Assembly (NCBI GenBank): GCA_002104985.1
Contig: MCGO01000224.1
Location: 1 to 59,474 of the forward strand
Reading direction: 5' to 3'
Source of the DNA: Rhizoclosmatium globosum
Taxonomy: Eukaryota; Chytridiomycota; Chytridiomycetes; Chytridiales; Chytriomycetaceae
Length of the DNA stretch: 59,474 nucleotides
The number at the start of each line of letters is the position of its first letter. Position 1 is the first letter of the stretch. Made by a program: the position numbers and the translations under genes. Positions 45,302 to 55,508 of the stretch are shown in pieces. The notes under the pieces are model-generated. The model ran no database searches and was not told where the DNA came from. It saw only the letters and a list, made by a program, of their open reading frames with translations.

Positions 45302-46514
45302 ATGAAAATACACAATCAAAACCATGCCCACACTCAATGCAACCACGCTCCTCCTCCCACCACCACCACCACCCCTCTTCAAAATTCAACACTTTTGCAT
45401 CTAGAGTCTGCAACAGACGCGTCAACAATTATCCCTCTGACAACCTTCGTCCTTGGCTTTGCAGTTGAAAACTCAATCTCTGGAATCATATCAAACATGG
45501 TCCGAATATCGGTTGAACCAGACCGAACCAAGAAATACCCACTCATTTTCAATATTATCACACTGTTTAACTTAATTGCTGTCGTGTACAATGTGTTATT
45601 CCTGTGTCATTACTTTCTAAAGGAATCAAACTGCGTGTGGGTCGACTTCATGACGAATATATTTAGTCACAGTTATTACCTTGTGTTTGGTAACGTAAAA
45701 CCTCAAATCGTTCCTCCCCACACACCATTCATGAAAAATTCCCTCACAACTACAAAAAACAGACTCCTTCATCCTCTACAAAACCTGGACAATCACCCAA
45801 TACCGCCCCATATACATCCCCGTATTCACCCTCGCCCTCCTCCACCGCTTCACATGGGCGTTATACGACCTCTCCACCTCAACAGCCCTCTGGACCCCTC
45901 AATCCCGCTGCGAATTCCTCCAAAACCCAATCTCAGGAACAGGCGCGTCAGCAGCCGATATACTCTGCGACACCCTCGCGACCCTCACGTGTTTATACAC
46001 ATGCCGCGCCGCCCTCAAAGACTGTTTCTCGCTCGGCCCGAACATGGACGCGTTTCGCCGGTTACTGCATGTCCTTGTGAATGAGAATGTTGTGAGGAGC
46101 GCGGTTGTGCTTGTTGCGCATTGCTTGATTGTGTGGTGCACGAACACGGATGTCGGGGATGGGAGTTTTGTGTTGTTGTTTTATGCGGTGTTGAGTTTGG
46201 TTTATGTGTGGGTTATTAATCTTGAGTTTTTGTGGGTGGAGGCGAGGCAGAGGGCTTTGAGTAAGGGGAGTGGGACTCGGAGTGCGAAGAGTGCGAAGAG
46301 TGGGGGTGCGGGTGGTGGTGGCGGTGGTGGTGGTGCTGGTGTGGGTGGAGGGTTAGCGAATGTGGGACCGGGCGTGATGGTTGCTGTGGATATGGTGTCG
46401 AGTGGGGCAAAAGGGACTGGTGGTGGTGGAACTGTTGAAGGGACGTTGTCATCTGTGTATCCAGGTTCTTCGATACAGTCGCGTTCTTTTACACAAAACG
46501 GGCGAGATAAATAA
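45302..46514 (+). CDS. Multi-pass membrane protein (about seven helices), unknown family, copy A
   Basis: Exons 45302-45689 and 45763-46514 (379 aa). After a His/Thr/Pro-rich N-terminal tail come hydrophobic segments beginning 'IIPLTTFVLGFAVENSISGI', 'IFNIITLFNLIAVVYNVLFL', 'NIFSHSYYLVFG', 'YIPVFTLALLHRFTWALYDL', 'ADILCDTLATLTCLYTC', 'VVRSAVVLVAHCLIVWC' and 'FVLLFYAVLSLVYVWVINLE'. The cytosolic-looking tail is Gly/Ser-rich. The layout would suit a seven-helix receptor or sensor, but I recognise no rhodopsin, GPCR or transporter signature. Conserved between the two copies: 'ENSISGI', 'KESNCVWVDFMTNIFSHSYY', 'NPxSGTGASAAD', 'VINLEFLWV'. A tandem copy follows after about 120 bp. Confidence 0.75.
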
Positions 46515-46635
46515 AATCTATTTATTTTTTTTTGCTTTCTGTTTGTATTAATAATGGAGCCAGATCCAAGGCAAGTGACAATCCCACATCTGCCGAAAAA
46601 TTCATCCACAAAAACAAAGGGGAAGGTGGGGAAAG

Positions 46636-47738
46636 ATGTTCATGGAGCGCAGGAACGGAACCATGACTACGGACCAGTCCCATAGTCTCTCGACGACAGG
46701 GGTTACAAGCCAGCCCGACCCGCTCCTGTTTGACAAGACAGTTCTGATCCCTCTGACAACTTTTATCCTCGGGTTCGCAGTTGAAAACTCAATCTCTGGC
46801 ATCATATTGAACGCCGTCCGTATATCTTCCGAAGAGACGCGTTCGAAAAAGTATCCGTTCATGTTCAATGTGATTACAGTGTTCAACTTTATTGCTACAC
46901 TGTACAACGTGCTTTTCTTGTGTCACTACTTTTTGAAAGAGTCAAACTGCGTGTGGGTGGATTTCATGACGAATATCTTTAGTCATAGTTATTATCTCAT
47001 GTTTGGTGAGTGTGTTGTTTTTGTATGTTTTTTGTTGGTGTGATGGTACACTGTCAGAAGAAATAACGCGACTGTGACAATCAGATGGATTTATTCTCTT
47101 CAAGACTTGGGCCGTGACACAGTTCTGTGACTGGTTCAGATATCCCATGGGAATTGCACTTTTACATAGATTGACTTGGGCCATTTTCGATCTTTCTACG
47201 TCTACAGCAGTATGGCAAGAATCCAAAAACCACTGCGAGTTTGTCCAGAACCCAACCAGCGGCACTGGCGCCTCCGCCGCAGACTTATTGTGTGACATTC
47301 TCGCGACAGTGTCATGCATCTACTTTTGCCGACAAAGAATCTTGGACTGTTTCATGCTAGGCGCCAGCATGGACGCGTTCAAACGCCTCATGTACATTTT
47401 AATCAACGAGAACGTGTTACGAAGTGTAGTTGTGTTGTGCGCCAACAGTTTGATCATGTGGTGCACAAACAATTTAACGGATGGTGTTTTACGCGATTCA
47501 GAGTTATATCTTTGTGAGGGTGATTAATTTAGAGTTTTTGTGGGTACAGGCACGGAAGAAGGCGTTGGAGGGGACTACGACGCCTGGAGTCAGTTCAGGG
47601 AATAGCAGAGCAACTGACAGACACGTTGTTAAATTTGTTGAGGAGAGGCGAATGTCTGGCGGAATCGGATCCAGTGGGACATTGGGACTGTCGCACAATG
47701 TGTCTTCTGCAGTATCTATTGTATCGCAGACGATGTAG
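46636..47738 (+). CDS. Multi-pass membrane protein, copy B, with a one-base frame break
   Basis: Exons 46636-47005 and 47085-47738 (about 340 aa when one base is ignored). The intron has the same position and phase as in copy A (after 'YLMFG'). The body is well conserved ('IPLTTFILGFAVENSISGI', 'KESNCVWVDFMTNIFSHSYY', 'NPTSGTGASAADLLCD'). Around 47480 the frame slips: one frame ends at a TAA at 47524-47526, while another continues with 'VFYAIQSYIFVRVINLEFLW', which matches copy A's last helix, and then a Ser/Gly-rich tail to 47738. The total is one base over a multiple of three, fitting a single insertion. It could be a sequence error or a truncating mutation removing the last helix. Confidence 0.7.
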
Positions 47739-48134
47739 TTGCATGTATTCCTGTGTACCATATTCTCATTGTACAGTTTGATTAGACGAGACAAGACCAC
47801 TGAAGTTACAATAGATTAACAATATTAACACAATTCCAACAAGGACACGCGTCCAATCTCGCTGTATTCTTGTAATCCACTTAGTAGTAAGTGAGTTGAG
47901 TGTGAGATGCCGTCGTCCCAAAAAAAACAAAGTGAGGCCTCCTTTCGTACCTGCCCCCCATCCCAACACCATCAATCCATCATCACGGCCATCCGAGCAT
48001 TCCAGTGGTGTCGTAATGAACCTGTGAACTGAGATGGTTGAGTGGATGGCGTCTCTCTTGTCTACTCTTTGTACTTCACTCGTACTCAACACCTTCTAAC
48101 TCCTTCTAAAACCAAACCAAACCACCAAAGTCCC
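47739..48134. other. Intergenic region before STM1
   Basis: About 400 bp holding the presumed promoter and leader of the abundant STM1 transcript, with 'accaaaccaaaccacc' just before its ATG. No other feature was seen. Confidence 0.4.
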
Positions 48135-48349
48135 ATGCCAGTGAATCCATTTGAGCTCCTCGGAGACGTCGACTCGACCGACACAACGGCCTTTGTTCCT
48201 CAGCCAAAGGTCGCTGCTCCAGCCCCAGTTGCCGTCGAGGCTCCTGTTGCCGCTGCACAGAAGAAGCAAAACACTCCTGGAAAGAAGGGCCCAGTCGGCT
48301 CAAACGAGAAGAGAAACCGCGGTACGAATTAGTGGCGATTCAGAGAAAG

Positions 48350-48417
<68 letters not shown>

Positions 48418-49875
48418 TGAAAGAAAGCTGGATGGTGTACCTGTAGGAGGATTAAGACTAGAAGGAAGTGGTGGATCGTCAATGGACCCTCAAAAGAGTG
48501 CCATTGTGTGCCTCACTCGCGAAAATTGTGCTGCGCATCACCAACTTCAACTACTTCAGAGACTTGTCATTCTCAGTGTCGAAATCAATGAAATTGTATT
48601 GTGTTTGGGTTGTTTGGGATGTGGGAACACTGAGGGTGGAAACGAAGTCATGAGCTGCATCAACTTTCCCGATCCTCCCACAAAACTCCAAAAAACACAG
48701 GGGGAAGGCAACTATATGATGAAACGCATATCTTGCTATTTAACCCAGCTCTTCGAAATCATTTTTAATGAGAAGAACGCACCAATTCTGAACACTCTTC
48801 CCACTGTGTTTTCCCCCCTTTCCCTTCCTCCTCTCCAACCTCTTTCCCATTATCCTCTCCTGAAACAATATCCTGATCCTTTCTTCCCCCTCATCCCAAC
48901 TATTAGGCCCACGTCAACCAAGAGAGCCACGCGACAACAACACCTCCGACATTGCCCGTCCATCCGACTTGGAGCACCCAGTCACCGAAACAAAGCGCAC
49001 CCGTGACGCCCACCACAAGGGCCCCCGTGGCGGTGCCTCCTCCGGCCGCAAGCGCGAATTCGACCGCAAGTCCGGTATGGGTCGTGAAGACGGCGACAAG
49101 AAGGACAACGACCGTCAACCAGTCGAAGCCGAAATCGAAGGCGCCAAGGACCTCGTTGAAGAAATTGCTGCCGAGAACATCCCAGAGGAAGTTGTTGCTC
49201 CAGCAGAGCCTGAGGAGGTTCAGTTGACTTTGGAGCAGTACTTGGCTCAGGTCAAGGCGAACAAGGTTGCTGCTGATGTTGCTAAGCGTACTGCCAACGA
49301 GGGTGTGGATGCTAAGCTTTTGAAGGAGAACAATGTTTTCCAGAAGGAGGATGAGGTTCTTTTCGCTGGAAAGGTAACTCTTTCTGTCCTCTACTCTCAA
49401 TACCCCGGCACCTACCGACTCCCCCCCAAACTTTTTGATGAAATGCATATCTTGCTATTTAACCCAGCTCTTCGAAATATTCTTTAATGAGAAGAACGCA
49501 CCAAAAATTCTGAAACTCCCTCATTCCTCTCTCCTTCCCCTCCCTCCCTCCCCCCCGAAACACGACTTCTAACCCCATACAAATAACAATTAGGCCCAGA
49601 AGGAAAAGAAGGTCAAGGAAGTCACCAAGGAGAAGAAGGCCACCGTCGAGCTCCAATTCAAGTTCGCCGACGAGACCCCAGCCTTCGCTCCACGTGAGCG
49701 TCGTGAGGAGCGTCCAGCCACTAGAGGTGCCCGTGGAGGTGCTCGTGGAGGTCGTGGAGGTGCTCGTGGTGGAGCCCGTCCAGCTTCTGGCCGTGCTGCT
49801 GCCCCAGCTGCTCGTGGTGGAAAGGTTGTTGATATTGCGGACACCAACGCGTTCCCATCTTTGGGAGGAAAATAA
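48135..49875 (+). CDS. STM1: Stm1/SERBP1-HABP4-type ribosome-binding protein
   Basis: Three exons: 48135-48321, 48907-49373, 49594-49875 (311 aa). The N-terminus 'MPVNPFELLGDVDSTD' is typical (N-x-F-x-L-L). The central family block is 'GRKREFDRKSGMGREDGDKK'; a helical 'VQLTLEQYLAQVKANKVA' follows, then RGG-like repeats ('GARGGARGGRGGARGG') and the end 'ADTNAFPSLGGK'. Stm1/SERBP1 proteins thread into the mRNA channel of idle ribosomes and protect 80S during stress. The start Met is chosen because the family begins with it. Two large introns (585 and 220 nt) are atypical for the region and share a duplicated block. Confidence 0.92.
48352..48414. repeat. (GA)n microsatellite in STM1 intron 1
   Basis: About 60 bp of uninterrupted GA dinucleotides just inside the first intron, about 30 bp from the donor site. 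Confidence 0.95.
48717..48795 (+). repeat. Intron-shared block, copy in STM1 intron 1
   Basis: The block from 'tgatgaaacgcatatc' to 'attctgaa' is nearly the same as 49436-49515 in intron 2, with a handful of substitutions and one small gap. A pyrimidine-rich run and the acceptor 'attag|gccca' follow in both. Confidence 0.9.
49436..49515 (+). repeat. Intron-shared block, copy in STM1 intron 2
   Basis: This matches 48717-48795 word for word over 'cttgctatttaacccagc' and 'gagaagaacgcacca'. Downstream, a C/T-rich tract leads to the same acceptor 'attag|gccca'. Confidence 0.9.
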
Positions 49876-50707
49876 GGGAGACTTTGGGAAAACGTACGTG
49901 AAAGGTTGGACTTTTTTCTCTTCGTCACTGGGGAGTTCATGAACCTGGCACCTTGTTTTTGTTTTTTTCCTTGTTTTTTGTTTTCCTTTTTTTTCTTCTT
50001 TGGGGGTTGTTTGATTTTATGTGGGGCGTGGTTGGGTTTTGAGGTGGACTGTGGAAAAGGGGATGTTTATGGGTGTGAGGTTGGGTGTTTGTTTCTTTTC
50101 TTTTGTTTTCCCCCCCTGATGGATGGGTTCCTTTTTTGTAACGATGATGGAGGAGTGGAGTTGGTTCTAGATTTGATTTGGGGGTGAATGTTGTTTCTGA
50201 TGATGGTTACCCCTCTTTTTCTTTCTTCTATATCACCTGTTTTTTCCGTTATTGGTTTGGTGGGGACGCTTGTTCTGTTCTTTTTTTTTGTAAGTCTTTT
50301 CTTGGGAGGATATACTTGTTTTGGGAAGAGGGGAATGCTTGAGGGGGGGAGGGATACCTAGTTTTCACACTGTATGTTTCTTTTTCTGTAGTTTCGCGGT
50401 CAACTCATGTGTTAATTTTGTGTATGATAAATATACTCTCTTTCATACAGAAATCTGCCTCCTCTGTACTTTGTAAATTAGACAGTAATTGAGAAATCAG
50501 GTAGTTATCATTAGTCATATTCTTGACGTAAATAAGGTACCACTTCTTAAATGGATGCGATATTCAACACCATAATGTTCTACATCCAAGTTAAGGTTCT
50601 ACATCTTGTTGTGGATGGAATTGATGTTCGACCACCCAAGTGATTGCTAAAACCATCCGAAAAAGCAATCCACCCTTTCTGTTTGGTTGAACCTTCCACC
50701 AAACACA
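49876..50707. other. Long T/G-rich 3' flank of STM1
   Basis: More than 800 bp without a gene. It is strongly T- and G-rich on the plus strand (many T5-T9 runs, 'ggggg' runs), consistent with a long STM1 3' UTR and terminator region. It has no open frame with coding character. Confidence 0.5.
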
Positions 50708-51364
50708 ATGTCCTATTCGAGTAGCAACAACTACGTCGAAGATGAAGGCCCAGCACCGCATCCAAGGCCCGCCTACTTTGACACAAACCGAGCTGCAATC
50801 GATGCACCACCACCATCACCATCACCATCCCCTTCAATCCAAGTGCAACAACCCTCAACCCAAAACACACTTTCAACACCGGCAATCGCAGGAATCGCAT
50901 CAGCATCACTCCTTCTGATCGCAATCGCCGTCGTTGGTTTCCTCATGTTCCAACGCGCACGAAACAGAAACAACATTGGCCTGATTCGACCTCGACGCGG
51001 AAGCTGGAAGACCGGGAACAATGGATTCGGGAAGAGGCCGCATTCGAGGTCACCCACTGCCACTTCTGATGACGAAAGGGCCGTGTTTATTCTTCCCGTG
51101 GATAAACAGAGTGAAGGTGATGTGGGACATGTAGTAGTGGGAAGCATTCATACAGTGAAAGTAACGTACTCGGCTCAGTTGGTGGACGAATTGTGTTTGG
51201 TTGAGGGTGACCAGGTTGAGATTCTTCAGACTTTCCCGGATGAATGGGCGAAAGGGAAGATTGCTGTTGCTGTTGCGCGGCCTGTTGTTGAAGGGGAGGA
51301 AGGACACGTAAAAGGGAAGGATAGGGTTGGGGAAGTGGGAATGTTTCCTATGGCTTGTCTTTAA
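50708..51364 (+). CDS. Single-pass membrane protein with C-terminal SH3 domain
   Basis: One exon (218 aa). The Ser/Pro-rich N-terminal part ('APPPSPSPSPS') is followed by one membrane helix ('AIAGIASASLLLIAIAVVGF', about residues 65-85), a basic stretch, and a C-terminal SH3 fold: 'TVKVTYSAQLVDELCLVEGD' (ALYDY-like strand plus acidic RT loop), 'VEILQTFPDEWAKGKI' (Trp of the binding site) and 'GEVGMFPMACL' (the usual G-x-F-P end). The layout suggests a plasma-membrane adaptor, as in fungal Sho1/Fus1-type proteins, although Sho1 has four helices. The Met at 50708 is the first ATG of the frame. Confidence 0.8.
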   Translation: MSYSSSNNYVEDEGPAPHPRPAYFDTNRAAIDAPPPSPSPSPSIQVQQPSTQNTLSTPAIAGIASASLLLIAIAVVGFLMFQRARNRNNIGLIRPRRGSWKTGNNGFGKRPHSRSPTATSDDERAVFILPVDKQSEGDVGHVVVGSIHTVKVTYSAQLVDELCLVEGDQVEILQTFPDEWAKGKIAVAVARPVVEGEEGHVKGKDRVGEVGMFPMACL

Positions 51365-51476
51365 ACGACATACTTGAACTCAACGTTACTATCCTCTGTA
51401 GTTTACTGAATCAAAATTCACAAAGTCCATTTGTTCTACATTCATTCTCAAATAAATAAATGAAAAGATCTTTCAA

Positions 51477-52077
51477 ATGAACCATCCAATCACATCAGCC
51501 GCACAGGGAAACTCGCTGACACCACCAACGGCAACTCTCTTTGGCAATTCAGTCTCGAAACTAGTCGAAGCACAGCCCGATGCGCAGCGAAAGCGATTCA
51601 AAGACTTGCTCATGTTTGAAGAACGGCTGAGATGGAACGCAAGTATGCAACAGTCCCAAAGGAGGCTTTGGATGGGTAAATCTTTAATGTACCTTAAGAG
51701 TTCTTACCTTAACTTTATTTGTTGTAGGCATCCTGGCTCTCCTCAGTCTAACACTCATGGGCTCTGGCTACTTTCTCTTCTCATCGTCCTCAACAGTATC
51801 AACATCAACAGCAACAACTACTCTGCAATCATCAAACAATCTCGCACTCTACGTATTTTGCCTTGCATCTCTTCTCCTCATTCTGTTTTTCGTGCTGGGA
51901 TTCTACCGTTCCCGCCTAAGAGATCCGCTACGGTTCAGGCCGAGCCTCAACAAAGTCTTGAAACATTATTGTTTGGAGTTGGGGGCAAAGAATAACGATT
52001 TGGTGTTCAGTCGAAAGATTCCTGTAGCATTTGCGGATTCATATTCACAGTATCGGGATAAACTGAGGAAGTTGTGA
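51477..52077 (+). CDS. SPO7: Spo7/CNEP1R1-like regulatory subunit of the Nem1 phosphatase
   Basis: Exons 51477-51675 and 51728-52077 (182 aa). Family marks: 'RFKDLLMFEERLRWN' (amphipathic start helix), 'RRLWM|GILALLSLTLMGSGYF' (membrane segment 1), 'LALYVFCLASLLLILFFVLG' (segment 2), 'FYRSRLRDPLRFRPSLNKVL' (the basic C-terminal motif). Spo7 pairs with Nem1 on the ER and nuclear envelope to activate the lipin Pah1, controlling phospholipid versus storage-lipid synthesis. Nem1 is not in this window. The Ser/Thr-rich loop between the helices is short, as usual. Confidence 0.8.
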
Positions 52078-52185
52078 TGAAAACAAGGAAGTTGTAGAGT
52101 AAGAGGAGGGAGTTTAATTATATGAGTTTAGCGTGGTCAATGAAAGCTATATAAAAGACTAATGCGGAACTGTACACTTGTGTTT

Positions 52186-53115
52186 CTACCGAAATCCCCT
52201 CTCCAACTCTGCCTCCAATTCCGCTTCTACTTCCTCAACAAACCCCTTCAACAATAAATTGAACTCGTTGGCACACTGTGCAATCACGGAATGTCCAGCC
52301 CCCACAAACACGCGATATATCCTTGCCTCCAATACCTCTGCAAGGTATTCTGAGTTGACTGGATCCACAAGATGATCCTCCGTCCCTGTCGCAACAAATA
52401 CAGGAATCCCTCGAATCCTCATCAACCTTTCCCGATCAACATAATGCGACAAAGCCGCACACAACTGCCCAAAAGACCCCTGCTTTCTCGGCGCAGGAAC
52501 CCTTGAATTCCTCGTCTCAAACAACTCCATAATCCAGTCCCGATTCCTCCTTCCATCCCCCAACCGAACCTGATCCAACCACTCCTTCGGAAACATCAAA
52601 TCAACCGTCGCCCTCGTATTCGCCAATCCATTCAACGAGGCAATATACGGAACCCTCACCATCCCTTTCACAGGTGTCCTAACCCTTCCCGCATGAGTAC
52701 TAACCAACGTCAGCGATGCAACAAGGCCCTTCCACGCACCCAAAACAAACTCCTGCGCAATCATCCCACCAAGACTCACACCAACAACATGAACCCTCTC
52801 CGTCCACCCAACACTCTCCACCAACGACAGTGCATCTCTTGCCATAGCCCCACTCGAATACGGAGGCGCCGGTGTATCACTGAACCCAACGCCACGGTTG
52901 TCAAACACCAAACAGGAAAAGTTTGTATCTGGGAGCGAGGCAAAGTGCTCGAATTGGAGGCTCCAGTTTTGGTGTGATGTGTTGAGACCCATGATGAACA
53001 GGATTTTGATTGGACCTGTGCCGTGGATTTTTGACCAGAGTTTGAAGGGTGGTTGGGTTGGGTTGTGCGTTATGAGGGTGTAGCGGCCGTTGAGAGGGGC
53101 TGGGATTGAAAGCAT
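52186..53115 (-). CDS. Alpha/beta hydrolase, copy A
   Basis: One exon (309 aa). 'GPIKILFIMGLNTSHQNW' is the oxyanion strand. 'CLVFDNRGVGFSDTP' follows, then the nucleophile elbow 'VVGVSLGGMIAQEF' (Ser), the acid in 'VATGTEDHLVDP' and the His in 'VGAGHSVIAQ'. The triad is complete. The pattern is that of small epoxide-hydrolase/esterase-like enzymes; substrate not predictable. The C-terminus is a Glu-rich helix. A tandem paralogue lies 67 bp upstream, same strand. Confidence 0.85.
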   Translation of the reverse strand: MLSIPAPLNGRYTLITHNPTQPPFKLWSKIHGTGPIKILFIMGLNTSHQNWSLQFEHFASLPDTNFSCLVFDNRGVGFSDTPAPPYSSGAMARDALSLVESVGWTERVHVVGVSLGGMIAQEFVLGAWKGLVASLTLVSTHAGRVRTPVKGMVRVPYIASLNGLANTRATVDLMFPKEWLDQVRLGDGRRNRDWIMELFETRNSRVPAPRKQGSFGQLCAALSHYVDRERLMRIRGIPVFVATGTEDHLVDPVNSEYLAEVLEARIYRVFVGAGHSVIAQCANEFNLLLKGFVEEVEAELEAELERGFR

Positions 53116-53182
53116 CTTTTCGTGGGAGGAATAAGTGTTTCTGGAATACGTTTATTTGTCATACGTGGGAATTACGTAGTTT

Positions 53183-54076
53183 TCATAATCCCTCAATAAA
53201 ACTCTTGAGGGTAGCGTTGTATTCCTGACTACATTCCACGTTGACGAGGTGACCCGCCCCTTCAAACTCGCGATACACTTTCGCCTCCAACACTTTCGCT
53301 AAATACTTTGAATTACTCGGATTCACAAGTTGATCATTCGTTCCCGTAACAACCAGCACAGGGACCTTCTTATCCACAATCCCTTTCAACCTCTCCTTCG
53401 AAACGTAATGCTTCAACGCTGCTGAAAACTGAGCATTCGCAGCATCAACAGACTGCTCCGGATCTTCCATCAACGCATCCACACGAACCTCCTGATTACT
53501 CTTCCCTTTCACATCCACCGACTCCTGCCCAAGCCACTCCCTCGAATAATTCAACGCAACAACACCAACCTTCTTTGCCCTCATATCCGTTGTAAACATC
53601 AACTTCGGGATCCCAAGAATACTACCAAGCGGTGGCATAACCTTTCCAGCATTCGTACTCGTAAGTGTAAGAGACGCAACCAAGCCATCTGGCGCAGCAA
53701 GTACAAGCTCTTGGAGTATCATACCGCCCATCGAACTTCCAACTACATGCACGCCTTCGGTCCAACCGACATGCGTAAGTAGGGATAGAGTGTCAAGAGC
53801 CATTAACGGAGTCGTGTAAGGACCCGGCGGAGCGTCGCTGAACCCGACACCGCGGTTGTCAAACACGAGACAAGTGTATTCGGGGAGAGAAGAGAAGTAT
53901 GTGTATTGGTAGCACCATGATCGGTGGGTTGTGTTCATGCCCATGACAAATAAGAGCTTGGTGGGGCCTGTGCCGAACTGTTTGTACCAGAGTTTGAAGG
54001 GTGCTTGGTTGGGGTGTGAGATGTTGGCGTAGCTGCCTCCAGAGGGGGCGGGTGGTGCGGACTCGTGGGTTGCCAT
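53183..54076 (-). CDS. Alpha/beta hydrolase, copy B
   Basis: One exon (297 aa). It shares with copy A the stretches 'LVFDNRGVGFSD', 'HVVG', 'SNSKYLAKVLEAKVYREFEG' (NSEYLAEVLEARIYRVFVG in A) and 'QAPFKLWYKQFGTGP' (QPPFKLWSKIHGTGP in A). The triad is complete: Ser in 'GSSMGGM', Asp in 'GTNDQLVNP', His in 'GAGHLVN'. It is an intronless tandem duplicate. Cytosolic by sequence; no signal peptide. Substrate unknown. Confidence 0.85.
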   Translation of the reverse strand: MATHESAPPAPSGGSYANISHPNQAPFKLWYKQFGTGPTKLLFVMGMNTTHRSWCYQYTYFSSLPEYTCLVFDNRGVGFSDAPPGPYTTPLMALDTLSLLTHVGWTEGVHVVGSSMGGMILQELVLAAPDGLVASLTLTSTNAGKVMPPLGSILGIPKLMFTTDMRAKKVGVVALNYSREWLGQESVDVKGKSNQEVRVDALMEDPEQSVDAANAQFSAALKHYVSKERLKGIVDKKVPVLVVTGTNDQLVNPSNSKYLAKVLEAKVYREFEGAGHLVNVECSQEYNATLKSFIEGL

Positions 54077-54524
54077 TTCAAGTTCAGTTTAAATTATTTT
54101 TATATTATTTTTGGAATACAAGCGCAATCCAATCGTTTATTACATATACGATAATATGCTTGCGTTACTTAAAAATTTACAGTATTTACTGCCCCATTGT
54201 TTTGCACTTGACCTTGAAGAAAATGACAGAAGATCCGAAAAGTCGACGTTCTAATCGAAAGATGGTTCACTTAAGTTAATGAGGTATCGCAACATATTTA
54301 ACACCCGCACTCCTTCACTTGGCTACCTTGGTGTCTCTTTCTTCTACTGTTTTTACTCAGTTTACTCAACACAGATATATCAGAAACGGCTACGTTTTCG
54401 AGGTGCACTGTTTTCGTTAACTAATTCTTTAATGAAGTTAAAGCGCGAACCTTGTTCCGACTCAAATCAAGTTTTTCAAAGTGAATCATTTTTACATGGA
54501 ATTCAGGTTGCCTGACATTCCACA
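54077..54524. other. Intergenic region between hydrolase B and the LRR gene
   Basis: About 450 bp, AT-rich, with small plus-strand open frames of no recognisable character. Confidence 0.4.
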
Positions 54525-55508
54525 CTAAAAATCTTCAACCCAACAATGTTGCCCACACTCTTTCCAGTTTTCAATTGTTTTATCAAAAAATCTGTACTCA
54601 CAATTCAAATTTCGAAGACGAATCCCTTTCAATGGCTCCAGAGTTGTAATTTTGGTTTGAGTGCAGTGTAATTTCCGAAGAGTGAATATCTCAGCGAGAG
54701 GTGAAAGATCCGCCACAGACGTATCCGAGATAAATAATTCTTTCAAGATTTTGTGATGTTGAAGAAACAATAGGTCCGAAAAGCTGACATTGTGTTGCAG
54801 GGATAGGCGGTTTAAGCACCGCAGAGTAGTTAGTGCCTGCACACCTTCATTGCTTATCCTGCAATTGCTTGCAAGTAAAATTTTAAGCTGAGCGGCATTT
54901 GCGATGGGATTAAGATTTGCGACTTGTGTGTCTGATACATCCAACTCCACCAACGTTGTCAACGCCTCAAGAGCGGACAGATCAGAAACCATGGTGCTTC
55001 TTAACATTAAAATTTCTAATTGCGGGAGATATTTTAGAGTTGAAATGTCAGAAATAGGAGTTTCCTCGAGTTTTAAGATCTTGAGTTGAGAGCAATTCTT
55101 CAATGTAGTCAAATTGCTAATGATACTCTGAGTCAAAATAAGAGTTTCAAGCTGCATCATTCCCGCAACAAATTGAATTGAATTGAGCTTCAAAGCTTCA
55201 CTGAGATCGATTTCTCTCAAATTAACTAATGCCGCCAACACAGTCAGATCATGTTGAACAGTTTGATTGAGTCCGAGACATTTTAAATTTATGAGATGTT
55301 GTAATGGAGATAAATCTAAGTGCTTGTGTGAAACAAAGAACAAATTGGACAGGGACGTCAAAGATTTCAACGGGGATATATCAATCGCATTTGGAAGAAT
55401 AAGATTCAATTCTTTGAGGTGCTGAAGGTTACTCAACGTTGATAGATTTGTTGCATTTTCTGATTCTACTTCAAGAAACCGGAGGGACTGAGGTGCGTCG
55501 TGCCGCCG
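54525..55508 (-). pseudogene. Leucine-rich-repeat protein gene, 5'-truncated
   Basis: The minus frame is open from a TAG at about 55511 to its stop at 54525 (about 327 codons) but has no Met in the first half; the first is in 'AGMMQLETL'. It holds about a dozen LRRs of 21-23 residues with the internalin-like pattern 'I-S-D-I-S-T-L-K-Y-L-P-Q-L-E-I-L' and 'VSDLSALEALTTLVELDVSD'. The end is 'FFDKTIENWKECGQHCWVEDF'. The open frame stops where the sequence changes to the repeat-rich tail, so the start was probably lost by rearrangement, or lies in an exon I cannot find. Role unknown. Confidence 0.65.

Noticed and set aside
48151..48420. Open frame encoding a long Glu-Arg repeat
   Set aside because: It is the (GA)n microsatellite in STM1 intron 1 read in one frame, not a protein.
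48482..49006. 174-codon open frame inside STM1 intron 1
   Set aside because: It runs into exon 2 in the wrong frame and has no domain; the intron is well defined by STM1 homology on both sides.
49876..50707. Possible separate gene in the T/G-rich stretch after STM1
   Set aside because: The open frames encode only Phe/Leu/Cys/Gly low-complexity from T and G runs.
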